A stretch of DNA of 8,210 nt. Origin: Pseudomonadota bacterium (lineage in GTDB: Bacteria > Pseudomonadota > Gammaproteobacteria > Halothiobacillales > Halothiobacillaceae). A program made the translations under genes and the position numbers. Location of the stretch: positions 1-8,210 of the forward strand of contig JAJYPA010000355.1 of NCBI GenBank assembly GCA_021795795.1, written 5' to 3'. Of the stretch, positions 1 to 6,481 are shown piece after piece. The first letter of the stretch is position 1, and every line of letters begins with the position of its first letter. Under the pieces are notes generated by a model. That model was not told where the DNA came from and did no database searches. It saw nothing but the letters and a program-made list of their open reading frames with translations.

Positions 1-368
1 TCGGTGAACAACTCGCCTGCCCGCAGAGCGAATGTGCTTTCCACTTCCCGGTGAACGCCAGCGACGCGGAAATCGCCGCCATGCTGCCCGACTACACCCC
101 GCCGCCGCCCCGCGAAAAGCGCGCACCGCCAGCCAAGAAGGCGGCCCCTGCCCGTAAGACGGCGGCGAAAACCACCAGGAAACCGGCCGCCAAAGCGGCA
201 ACGGCTACCGCTAAAAAGCCCGCGGCAGCCAAAGCCGCAGCGGTGAAAAAACCAGCCAAAGCCAAGACCCCAGCGGCAAAGAAAACCGCGTCGTCCAAAA
301 GTACGGCCTCATCAGCCAACGAGCCTGCACCGCAAAAGCGCTCCGTAAAGAACGTCACCAACTCATGA
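1..368 (+). CDS. C-terminal end of a probable DNA topoisomerase I (5' partial)
   Basis: This gene enters from the left edge (frame starting at base 3) and ends at TGA 366-368. The visible part begins [17 protein letters not shown], a C-P-x3-C pair that resembles half of a cysteine zinc-binding module. It is followed by about 80 residues made almost wholly of Lys, Ala, Pro and Arg with PAKK/AAKK-type repeats, like eukaryotic histone H1 tails. Several proteobacterial type IA topoisomerases end in this way: zinc-finger repeats, then a disordered basic tail that holds DNA. That is why topoisomerase I (topA) is favoured, but no catalytic domain is inside the window. A histone-like or other DNA-binding protein with the same tail is possible. 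Its stop codon overlaps the fdxA start (ATGA, 365-368), so the two are probably co-transcribed and translationally coupled. Confidence 0.5.
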   Translation, partial: GEQLACPQSECAFHFPVNASDAEIAAMLPDYTPPPPREKRAPPAKKAAPARKTAAKTTRKPAAKAATATAKKPAAAKAAAVKKPAKAKTPAAKKTASSKSTASSANEPAPQKRSVKNVTNS

Positions 369-691
369 CCTACGTCGTTACCGAAAATTGCATCCAGTGT
401 AAATACACAGACTGTGCCGAAGTCTGCCCGGTCGAATGCTTTCATGAAGGACCAAATTTCCTCGTCATTGATCCCGATGAGTGTATTGATTGCGCGGCCT
501 GCGTGCCCGAGTGTCCCGCCGACGCCATTTTCGCCGACGACGAACTCCCTGCTGACCAGCGCGACTTTACCGTCATCAACGCAGACCTCAGCAAAGACTG
601 GCCGGTCATCTTCCGCAAAAAGGCCGCACTGCCCGACGCCGAAACGTGGAATGGTAAAGGCGACAAGCGCCCTTTGCTGCGTCGCTCATGA
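365..691 (+). CDS. fdxA: Ferredoxin FdxA, 7Fe type ([3Fe-4S] + [4Fe-4S])
   Basis: A 108-residue soluble electron carrier of the Azotobacter ferredoxin I family. The cysteines fit this family closely. C9, C17 and C50 correspond to the [3Fe-4S] ligands, and C21, C40, C43 and C46 to the [4Fe-4S] ligands. C12 and C25 match the two conserved non-ligand cysteines. The N-terminal motif [20 protein letters not shown] and the [12 protein letters not shown] motif are typical, as is the acidic C-terminal extension with PDAE and W. Length is usual for the family. The ATG at 365 overlaps the previous stop by 4 bp, which suggests translational coupling; no strong ribosome binding site stands out. The redox partner cannot be deduced from the sequence. 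The stop at 689-691 lies 29 bp before minC, and a parS site fills that gap. Confidence 0.95.
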   Translation: MTYVVTENCIQCKYTDCAEVCPVECFHEGPNFLVIDPDECIDCAACVPECPADAIFADDELPADQRDFTVINADLSKDWPVIFRKKAALPDAETWNGKGDKRPLLRRS

Positions 692-705
692 AGCGCGCGC
701 TTCGA

Positions 706-721
706 TGTTTCACGTGAAACA
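706..721. promoter_or_regulatory. parS: parS centromere-like site (ParB binding)
   Basis: TGTTTCACGTGAAACA is a perfect 16-bp palindrome identical to the bacterial chromosomal parS consensus (TGTTYCACGTGRAACA). The palindrome extends one base each side (705-722). Known role: ParB binds here, loads as a CTP-dependent clamp and spreads, and ParA then segregates the origin region. The site sits between fdxA and minC, and base 721 is also the A of the minC ATG. It may also influence minC expression; that is inference. Confidence 0.9.
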
Positions 722-1452
722 TGGCTAACCCCCGTTCCCCCGGCACGGAATCCAGCGCACCCCTACGCGTGTCCGGGGGCGTTTTCACCCTCTCCATCCT
801 CCACCTGGAAAGCAATAACCCCCAAGAACTGGCGCAGCGTATTACCGGAGAACATCAACGCCATCCCGCCGCTGCCGATTTCCATCGCTTTGCGCCGGTG
901 GTCCTGGATCTGAGTGCCATACCCGAAGAAGCGCCTTTGGCTCTACCCGAAATCCTGGAGGTGTTGCGTACTGCCAACTGGTTCCCTGTCGGTTTGCGCA
1001 ACGCCGCGCCCGGCCAACAGGCTCTGGCGCAAAATCTGCGCCTTCCCATTTTACGGGGCCAGGATCGTAACGCCGCCCCGCAACCAGAAACACCTCCGCC
1101 AGTGCAACCCTTCCCCGCAAGTCCGGGCGGCCTGATTCTTGATCACCCGGTACGCGGTGGCCAACGCAGCTACGCCCGTGGTGGCGATCTCGTCTGCCTA
1201 GCCGCCGTCAATGCCGGTGCCGAAATTATGGCCGACGGCAATATCCACGTGTACGGCCCCTTGCGTGGCCGTGCTCTTGCCGGCGTCAACGGGCAGGACG
1301 GTGCGCGGATTTTTTGCATGAGCCTGGAGGCAGAACTGGTCTCTGTCGCGGGTCTGTATCGCACCCTCGAAACGGACCATCCCCTCTGGGGCAAAGCGGC
1401 ACAGATTTACAGCCGCGACGAGCAATTGCATATTACGGCTTTAAACATATAA
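721..1452 (+). CDS. minC: Septum site-determining protein MinC (FtsZ assembly inhibitor)
   Basis: A 243-residue protein with the two-domain MinC layout. An N-terminal domain (about residues 15-115, GGVFTLSILHLE, later RLPIL) blocks FtsZ polymerisation. A Pro-rich linker (about 119-137) joins it to the C-terminal beta-helix domain, which carries the conserved RGGQRSYA, AGAEIMADGNIHVYG and RGRALAG motifs used for dimerisation and MinD binding. With MinD at the membrane it stops Z-rings forming near the poles. The ATG at 721 is preceded in frame by a stop at 715-717, so it is the most upstream start. It has no recognisable Shine-Dalgarno sequence because the upstream bases are the parS palindrome. 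GTG at 769 is an alternative but would start directly on the first conserved strand. The stop is 18 bp before the minD start. Confidence 0.95.
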   Translation: MANPRSPGTESSAPLRVSGGVFTLSILHLESNNPQELAQRITGEHQRHPAAADFHRFAPVVLDLSAIPEEAPLALPEILEVLRTANWFPVGLRNAAPGQQALAQNLRLPILRGQDRNAAPQPETPPPVQPFPASPGGLILDHPVRGGQRSYARGGDLVCLAAVNAGAEIMADGNIHVYGPLRGRALAGVNGQDGARIFCMSLEAELVSVAGLYRTLETDHPLWGKAAQIYSRDEQLHITALNI

Positions 1453-1470
1453 GTCTTGGAGAAAAGAACC

Positions 1471-2280
1471 GTGGCCAAAATCATTGTCATCACTTCCGGA
1501 AAGGGTGGGGTCGGCAAAACCACTACCAGCGCCGCCTTTGCCAGCGGCCTCGCCCTGCGCGGCCATCGTACCGTCGTCATCGACTTCGACGTGGGTCTGC
1601 GCAACCTCGACCTGATCATGGGCTGCGAGCGACGGGTCGTGTACGACCTCATCAATGTCATCCAGGGAGAGGCCAAGCTGCAGCAGGCGCTCATCAAGGA
1701 TAAGCGCTGTGAGAATCTCTACGTGCTGCCCACCTCCCAGACCCGCGACAAAGACGCCCTGACCACCGCCGGGGTAACGGCGGTCATGGATGAACTGCGC
1801 AAGGAATTCGATTACATCGTCTGCGATTCACCGGCGGGGATCGAGTCGGGTGCCCTCATGGCACTCTACCACGCCGACGAAGCCATCGTGGTCACCAATC
1901 CGGAAGTCTCCTCCGTCCGCGACTCCGACCGCATTCTCGGCATTCTCGCGGCCCGCTCACGGCGGGCAGAACAGGGCGAAGAACCGGTGAAGGAACACTT
2001 GCTGCTGACCCGTTATTCCCCCAAGCGGGTGGAGGATGGGGAAATGCTGTCCCTGGAAGACGTGAAGGAGCTGCTACGCACCCCCCTGCTGGGCGTGATC
2101 CCCGAATCCGAAGTGATCCTCCAGGCCTCCAATCAGGGCATACCCGCCATTCACATGGAAAATAGCGATGTGGCAGAGGCCTATAAGGACGTCGTCGCCC
2201 GCTTCCTCGGTGAAGAGCGTCCCCTGCGCTTTATTCAGCCGGTCAAGGTGGGGTTCTTCAAGCGACTCTTTGGAGGCTGA
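1471..2280 (+). CDS. minD: Septum site-determining ATPase MinD
   Basis: A 269-residue ParA/MinD-family ATPase, close to the usual 270. The deviant Walker A motif SGKGGVGKTT starts at residue 9 (signature Lys11, catalytic Lys16). VIDFDVGLRNLD forms the switch I region and CDSPAGIESGA carries Walker B. ATP-bound dimers sit on the inner membrane through the C-terminal amphipathic helix (VGFFKRLFGG), recruit MinC, and are released when MinE stimulates hydrolysis. The GTG at 1471 is chosen because GGAGAA (1458-1463) lies 7 bases upstream and because the product then begins MAKIIVITSGKGG, as in homologues. A TTG at 1456 would add five residues and destroy this spacing. It lies between minC and minE in an operon, with minE starting one base after the minD stop codon. 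Confidence 0.96.
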   Translation: MAKIIVITSGKGGVGKTTTSAAFASGLALRGHRTVVIDFDVGLRNLDLIMGCERRVVYDLINVIQGEAKLQQALIKDKRCENLYVLPTSQTRDKDALTTAGVTAVMDELRKEFDYIVCDSPAGIESGALMALYHADEAIVVTNPEVSSVRDSDRILGILAARSRRAEQGEEPVKEHLLLTRYSPKRVEDGEMLSLEDVKELLRTPLLGVIPESEVILQASNQGIPAIHMENSDVAEAYKDVVARFLGEERPLRFIQPVKVGFFKRLFGG

Positions 2281-2281
2281 T

Positions 2282-2533
2282 ATGTCTTTTCTCGATTACT
2301 TCCTCGGCTCCCGCAAGAAAACTGCCCATGTGGCAAAGGATCGCCTGAAACTGATCCTCGCCCACGAACGGGATGCCGACGGCCCCGACTTCCTGCCGGC
2401 ATTGCAGGAAGAACTCCTGGCGGTGATCGCCAAATACATCCCCGTGGACAAGGAAAACATCAAGGTGAGCATGGAGCGGCGGGGAGATTTTGAAGTGCTG
2501 GAATTGAACATCCTGTTCCCTGATCAGCACTGA
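2282..2533 (+). CDS. minE: Cell division topological specificity factor MinE
   Basis: An 83-residue MinE. The N-terminal stretch (SFLDYFLG) is the membrane-targeting helix. Residues of about 13-31 (KTAHVAKDRLKLILAHER) are the MinD-contact segment that triggers ATP hydrolysis. The rest (PALQEELLAVIAKYI, then VSMERRGDFEVLELNILFP) is the dimerisation/topological-specificity domain. It drives pole-to-pole oscillation of MinCD so that division occurs at mid-cell. The ATG at 2282 follows the minD TGA (2278-2280) after one base, and GGAGG at 2272-2276 inside the end of minD gives ideal spacing. In-frame upstream starts lie within minD and are not credible. Codons 33-68 are found again in a diverged copy at 3469-3576. 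Confidence 0.96.
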   Translation: MSFLDYFLGSRKKTAHVAKDRLKLILAHERDADGPDFLPALQEELLAVIAKYIPVDKENIKVSMERRGDFEVLELNILFPDQH

Positions 2534-2734
2534 GCACTGCAACAACTCAAAACCTATAAGCAACAAGAGGTCGGTGGCCCGAAACCGGCGTGGTAACCCC
2601 GTAAGTCAATGCGATGACTTGCTGACGATAAGCCAGAACCAATAGGGCACGATGAGAACAAAAAGCGTCCTTGGTGAAAATTATGGGGGTGATGCCTTGT
2701 ATACAAACCCAAGCACGAATAGGATAATAGCATT
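2534..2734 (+). other. minE-DUF4160 intergenic region
   Basis: This 201-bp stretch has no credible gene. It holds a short inverted repeat (AAGTCA 2603-2608 with TGACTT 2615-2620) without a following T-run, so it is not a convincing terminator for the min operon. Towards its right end it is richer in AT and carries the promoter candidate listed separately. Confidence 0.5.
2697..2728 (+). promoter_or_regulatory. Candidate promoter and operator-like palindrome of the DUF4160-DUF2442 pair
   Basis: TATACA (2700-2705) and GATAAT (2723-2728) are separated by 17 bp and each matches the sigma-70 consensus at 4/6 and 5/6 positions. TTGTATACAA (2697-2706), a perfect 10-bp palindrome, overlaps the -35 element and could be an autoregulatory operator. 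The -10 element ends only 6 bases before the ATG at 2735, so the transcript would be nearly leaderless; AGGA at 2721-2724 would then not be in the mRNA. Confidence 0.4.
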
Positions 2735-2995
2735 ATGCCCACCATTGATCGCATAGACACAACGCGGGTAGTGATCTACCTCAACGATCATCGTCCCGCT
2801 CATGTGCATGTGATACAAGGGGATTGTAGGGCAGTATTGATATTGCATTGCCCGGACGGGCCACCGGAGCTACGGGAGAATATCGGCTTTTCCAGAACGG
2901 AGATGCGTCACATTTTGGAAGAAAGCATATCCCGATTGGCGTTGTTCTGTGGAGAGTGGGAGAGACACCATGGACCAGATAGACAGAATTCTTGA
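2735..2995 (+). CDS. DUF4160 family protein (toxin-antitoxin-like partner)
   Basis: An 86-residue small protein with the DUF4160 pattern: the start MPTI, then a strand ending YLNDHRPAHVHV (conserved N-D-H-x-P-x-H-x-H region), then a helical C-terminal part. The His-rich motif suggests a metal-binding or catalytic site, but the function of the family is not established. No signal peptide or membrane segment is seen. The family start MPTI supports ATG 2735, although the ribosome binding site is poor. It overlaps the next gene by 26 bp and forms a pair with a DUF2442 protein. Such pairs recur in bacteria and have been predicted to be toxin-antitoxin modules; which partner would be the toxin is not clear from sequence. 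The AT-richer, less biased codon use compared with minCDE suggests acquisition by transfer. Confidence 0.8.
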   Translation: MPTIDRIDTTRVVIYLNDHRPAHVHVIQGDCRAVLILHCPDGPPELRENIGFSRTEMRHILEESISRLALFCGEWERHHGPDRQNS

Positions 2996-3404
2996 GCGCG
3001 ACTGGGACGCTGCAAATCAGCGTGGACAGGAGGCGCTTGCCGCTGGCCCGCTGGCGGAGTCCGCCTACTATGACCAACCTACGGGAAAGGTCGTGGTCGA
3101 ACTGAACAACGGCGTTGGCCTGCACATCCCACCGGCATTGATTCAGGGCATGGAGAACGCCACTCCCGTAGATATGGCAGAGATCGTCATTGAAGGGCAT
3201 GGCATTGGGTTACACTTCCCGCGACTGGACGCTGATCTGTACGTCCCTGCATTGGCGCGGGGAGTTCTCGGCACATCCGCATGGATGCGCAGCCTTGGAC
3301 GGAAAGGGGGTATATCAAAAAGTCCCGCCAAGGCAGAGGCAGCCAGAAAAAACGGACGGCTTGGCGGGCGTCCGCCATCAACGGAAAAGAAGGCCGTACC
3401 GTAA
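2970..3404 (+). CDS. DUF2442 domain protein, partner of the DUF4160 gene
   Basis: A 144-residue cytoplasmic protein. Residues of about 30-95 form the DUF2442 domain (SAYYDQPTGKVVVELNNGVG, then HIPPALIQGMENATP, then GIGLHFPRLDADLYVPALARG). A basic, Gly-rich C-terminal tail follows (GRKGGISKSPAKAEAARKNG, ending GGRPP). Such tails are common in this family and could contact DNA or the partner. The ATG at 2970 is preferred because GGGAGA (2958-2963) lies 6 bases upstream; a GTG at 2949 would add seven residues. The overlap with the DUF4160 frame implies translational coupling. Role is not established; a toxin-antitoxin partner or regulator is inference from pairing. Confidence 0.85.
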   Translation: MDQIDRILERDWDAANQRGQEALAAGPLAESAYYDQPTGKVVVELNNGVGLHIPPALIQGMENATPVDMAEIVIEGHGIGLHFPRLDADLYVPALARGVLGTSAWMRSLGRKGGISKSPAKAEAARKNGRLGGRPPSTEKKAVP

Positions 3405-3468
3405 TAACGGGATGAACCTCTCCTTCCCCTCAGCCTTGGTCCAATGCCACGATGAGGGGTCCACTATA
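3405..3468 (+). repeat. Inverted repeat downstream of the DUF2442 gene
   Basis: CCCCTCA (3426-3432) and TGAGGGG (3453-3459) form a perfect 7-bp inverted repeat with a 20-base loop. No T-run follows, so a rho-independent terminator is not well supported. It could be a weak terminator or part of the junction of inserted DNA, because the minE-like copy begins ten bases later. Confidence 0.35.
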
Positions 3469-3579
3469 GACCGCCCCGACTTTCTGCCGGCATTGCAGGG
3501 GGAACTCCTGGCGGTGATCGCCAAATACATTTCCGTGGACAAGGAAAATATCAAAGTGAGCATGGAACGGCGGGGATAA
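3412..3579 (+). pseudogene. minE fragment (second copy of codons 33-68)
   Basis: Bases 3469-3576 align without gaps to 2378-2485 of minE: 99 of 108 bases are identical and the block falls exactly on codons 33-68. Five substitutions are synonymous; the others give G34R, E43G and P54S. The MinD-contact N-terminal part and the last strand of the C-terminal domain are missing. It ends in TAA (3577-3579). An ATG at 3412 opens an in-frame ORF of 55 residues that fuses 20 unrelated residues to this segment, but no Shine-Dalgarno sequence precedes it. It is most simply a non-functional remnant left when the DUF4160-DUF2442 DNA was inserted. A translated small protein that could interact with MinE is possible but not supported by more than the open frame. 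Confidence 0.7.
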
Positions 3580-3601
3580 CCGCCGAGTTTAGGATCATCA
3601 G

Positions 3602-4072
3602 TCAGTACGTGATCGTTACCGTAATGGTATCGGTATAGGCGCTGGGGCTTGGCGCCTGGAGGGCGGGAATCCGGCCGTAGACGGTGTTGCTGCTGGAGCA
3701 GGACCCCATGCTGCCGGAACATGTACCCGAGACAGTGGAAGTGCCGCCCGTACCATCGCCCCACACCTGGCTGTACGTGGCATTAGTATAGAGCTGATAT
3801 GACAAATAGGAGCTTCCGGAGGACATCCGGCGGTTGGAGAAGCTGCCACCGCTGTTGACGCCGGCATTGAGCGCGATCGTGTAGTTGACCCCGCCGCCCC
3901 CCATCACGGAGCTGCAACTGATCGTCACTGTGCCAGTGGCATTCGTCGGCGAAGTAGAGGACGGCACGTAGGTCCCGAACGCGATGCCGGTGGCCGAAGC
4001 GGTGCAGGAGGCGGCCTGCCCCACCGCAGGCGTAAGAATAAGCAACGCGACCAGCGTGGGCATCCACCTCAC
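3602..4072 (-). CDS. SCPU-domain fimbrial subunit, likely tip subunit
   Basis: A 156-residue secreted protein of the spore coat protein U family. A signal peptide (MRWMPTLVALLILTPAVGQA, cleaved about residue 20-21) is followed by a single SCPU domain. That domain has SCTASATGIAFGTYVP at its start, SCSS, NRRMSSGSSYLSYQLYTNA in the middle and the C-terminal strand YTDTITVTITY. Unlike the first pilin of the operon, the mature protein begins directly at the first conserved Cys. It therefore has no N-terminal donor-strand extension, as expected for a tip subunit that cannot insert into a more distal partner. It is much shorter than two-domain tip adhesins such as CsuE, so no separate adhesin domain is seen. 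The GTG start (4072-4070) overlaps the usher TGA by 4 bp (GTGA), which indicates translational coupling. Confidence 0.85.
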   Translation of the reverse strand: MRWMPTLVALLILTPAVGQAASCTASATGIAFGTYVPSSTSPTNATGTVTISCSSVMGGGGVNYTIALNAGVNSGGSFSNRRMSSGSSYLSYQLYTNATYSQVWGDGTGGTSTVSGTCSGSMGSCSSSNTVYGRIPALQAPSPSAYTDTITVTITY

Positions 4073-6462
4073 GGCCGATTCTCCCTACAGGGCAGGGGAC
4101 CGATCGTCGGAATAGTGCCGGACACGGGGTGGTAGGGGAAGACGACGACGCAGCGTTGCCCATCGGGCCGCTCAACAAGTAGCCGGTTACGGGCGCTCAG
4201 ATTTACGACGTACGCCTCCCCATCATAGCCAACGGGCACGCTGACGTCGGTCTTCTGGAGCGTGGCGACGCTGCCGACCGGCAGCGCCTTGCCGGCAGCA
4301 TCCACCAAGCGCAGCAGCGCACCATGGCTCGCGCTTATCGGAAACTTTACGACGACGCCAGATCGGTACGGCGGACGTACGTTGCGGGTTGCATAGGGTA
4401 ACGTGGCAGTGATCGGCACATCGTTCGGATCAATGGCAAGATGGTTGACATCGTAAGAGCGCAGATCCGGTACCAGCAGTTGTCCGGCAGAATCCGTCCG
4501 TCCGACCAGGCGGTTCTCGTCCAGGACACGAATATTTCCAAAGCCATTGGTGTCGACGATGGCGAAACTGTCGTTAATGGTGTTGGACGCGAACAAGCCG
4601 CCATCGATGAAGGAAAGGGCACCTTGTGCCTCACCCTGCATCGTTGTCTGCCCGGCGATCCGGTTGACGCCGGCCGAAACCAGTCCCCAGGGCGCTTTGT
4701 ATTGCAGCGTGCCGAATTCTTGGCGGGATTGCCCCTCGGCGGCGGAGACCTGATAGCCCCAGTCCCCGATCGAGACTGGCGATTGCATGGCCATTACTTG
4801 AGCGGACCGGTTCCCGGACGACGATGACAGATTGGTCCCGACCGAGCTGCGGCTGCCGAGCGGAATGGTCACGCCCACCAGCACACCACTGTTGCTGGCG
4901 TTGTCGAGGTCATGGTAGCCCGTGGCATAGAACGACGCCGGGCCAAGCTGCACTGAGTAGCTCGCAGAGAGGATATGCGTATGCACGGCTGGCTGCAGAT
5001 AATATACCCCGCCGAGCGTGGTCCCGCCTTCCGTCAACACGGTACCCGGTGGCGCGTAGATCGGGATTGGCGCCAATGCGGCACTGCGGTCAATGCCGGT
5101 GTAGGCGATTCCGAAGGAGCCGAAACTGCCGAGGGACAAACCGGCATAGGCGGTGATTTGGCGGGTTGGGACCGGATCGCCGTTCATTGCGGCTATGTCG
5201 CGGAAGTTGGGATCGGCAAAGATCGCCGAGGCGCCGATACTGAAAATACGGCCCACTCGTTGGGCCCCGATAGAGAACTGCGTGCCCGTGCGCCCGCCGG
5301 ATGTACTGGCGGCGGCGGAAAGATTCAGCACGCCGAGATTGAAGACATTCACCACGACACCGCCCCCCCCCATGGCTAGGCCGGCGGTGCCTTCGGCATG
5401 GGCTTCCACGGTCAAGGCATCCGTGAGACCGCGGCGAAAGGTCACCGAACCCACCAACGGGCCATAGTCATTGCTGAGAAGACCCCAATTGAGCCGCACG
5501 AACCCAAGTTCGGCGGAAAAGGTCTGCAGTCCGGGCGCCAGCAGATTCGTGCTGGCATAGAACGGCAGCGTCGTGGTGACCTGTTGGCCGAGCGCATTGG
5601 TCACCGTCGTCACCACCGTTCCGGCGCCGGTGATCACCGGAATCGACGGAATATCAAAAGGTCCGGGCTGTACCTGACGCGAGAGCAGTTGCGTGCCGTT
5701 GACCAGGACATTGACGGTGGAGGGAACCGCTGCCGTTCCACTGACGGCAGGCAATGGGAAGGTAATCAGATCGGGCTGCATGGAAAAGTCCGAGCTGATC
5801 TGCACTCCGCCCAGGCGGACCGGGCGGGTCCAACTCAGGCCACCGGTGATAAAATCCCCGAGGCGATAGCTGCGCAGGGTTTCCGGATCAGAATAGGTAT
5901 AGGTGCTGTTCAGGCGTATTGCGGAGTTTGTTCCCGGGCCTTGGGGGCCGCCGCCGTGGTAGGCCAACAGGCCGGAACTTGCGACCCCCCAGGGCGAGAA
6001 GGCCCGGAAGTCGAACTGCCCGGCGCCCATGTTCTGGCCAGCGACCGAGGTGCCGGTGACATCGTAGTCGAGAGTTACCCCAAGGCCGCTTTGCACCGGA
6101 ATCTTGCTGGCGGGGCTTCTTTCGGCCAGCAGGAGCACAGGCAAAAGGCGTTTGATGCCCGCCGTGACGTAAAGCGTCTGCGTGGCCTGATCAATATGCC
6201 AGCCGAAGTCGGGAAGCGCGGACAGCGCGATGCGGCCATCCGGCCCGACAGGAACGGAATCCGGCACTCTGAAGCCAAGATCGTGCAATTCTTGGGGCCG
6301 GGCGTGCAACGCGCCATCGCGCAGCATGAACTCGCCGACCTTGTCGGTGGGATAACCGTTGACCACCACGGAGAGCAGCAGCGTCTCATCGGTGGCTGCG
6401 GCGCCCTGCGGCGCTCCGGTCAAAAGAATCAGGGCCGCGACGACCACGGCGGCGAACCGCAT
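4069..6462 (-). CDS. Outer-membrane fimbrial usher (archaic, Csu-like)
   Basis: A 797-residue usher that forms the outer-membrane pore and polymerises subunits delivered by the chaperone. A signal peptide (MRFAAVVVAALILLTGAPQ) leads into an N-terminal chaperone-binding domain with VVVNGYPTDKVGEFMLRDG. A long beta-barrel follows, interrupted by the middle/plug domain (VNVLVNGTQLLSRQVQPGPF, then ITGAGTVVTTVTNALGQQ). The C-terminal region contains FGNIRVLDENRLVGRTDSAG and ends with two cysteines (QRCVVVFPY and GPLPC) that are likely disulphide-bonded. The ATG at 6462 is chosen because it gives a canonical signal peptide 19 bp after the chaperone stop. ATG 6528 or TTG 6540 would add 22 or 26 residues before it and overlap the chaperone gene. 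The sequence resembles ushers of SCPU-type (archaic/sigma) fimbriae rather than the type 1 pilus. Confidence 0.93.
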   Translation of the reverse strand: MRFAAVVVAALILLTGAPQGAAATDETLLLSVVVNGYPTDKVGEFMLRDGALHARPQELHDLGFRVPDSVPVGPDGRIALSALPDFGWHIDQATQTLYVTAGIKRLLPVLLLAERSPASKIPVQSGLGVTLDYDVTGTSVAGQNMGAGQFDFRAFSPWGVASSGLLAYHGGGPQGPGTNSAIRLNSTYTYSDPETLRSYRLGDFITGGLSWTRPVRLGGVQISSDFSMQPDLITFPLPAVSGTAAVPSTVNVLVNGTQLLSRQVQPGPFDIPSIPVITGAGTVVTTVTNALGQQVTTTLPFYASTNLLAPGLQTFSAELGFVRLNWGLLSNDYGPLVGSVTFRRGLTDALTVEAHAEGTAGLAMGGGGVVVNVFNLGVLNLSAAASTSGGRTGTQFSIGAQRVGRIFSIGASAIFADPNFRDIAAMNGDPVPTRQITAYAGLSLGSFGSFGIAYTGIDRSAALAPIPIYAPPGTVLTEGGTTLGGVYYLQPAVHTHILSASYSVQLGPASFYATGYHDLDNASNSGVLVGVTIPLGSRSSVGTNLSSSSGNRSAQVMAMQSPVSIGDWGYQVSAAEGQSRQEFGTLQYKAPWGLVSAGVNRIAGQTTMQGEAQGALSFIDGGLFASNTINDSFAIVDTNGFGNIRVLDENRLVGRTDSAGQLLVPDLRSYDVNHLAIDPNDVPITATLPYATRNVRPPYRSGVVVKFPISASHGALLRLVDAAGKALPVGSVATLQKTDVSVPVGYDGEAYVVNLSARNRLLVERPDGQRCVVVFPYHPVSGTIPTIGPLPCRENRP

Positions 6463-6481
6463 CGCGAGCGTGCGCCACCGG

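Noticed and set aside
92..445. A 117-codon - strand open frame rich in Ala, Val and Phe
   Set aside because: It is the mirror of the Lys/Ala-rich tail and of the ferredoxin N-terminus; hydrophobic composition is an artefact.
1456..1470. TTG start of minD at 1456
   Set aside because: It lies upstream of, and overlaps, the GGAGAA ribosome binding site; GTG 1471 gives the conserved N-terminus.
2603..2620. AAGTCA/TGACTT inverted repeat after minE as an attachment site or mobile-element end
   Set aside because: It is short, has no matching copy elsewhere in the window and no integrase or transposase nearby.
3568..3585. CGGCGG...CCGCCG hairpin between the minE fragment and the fimbrial operon as a terminator
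   Set aside because: The stem is only 6 bp and no T-run follows on either strand. It may still act weakly between the convergent units.
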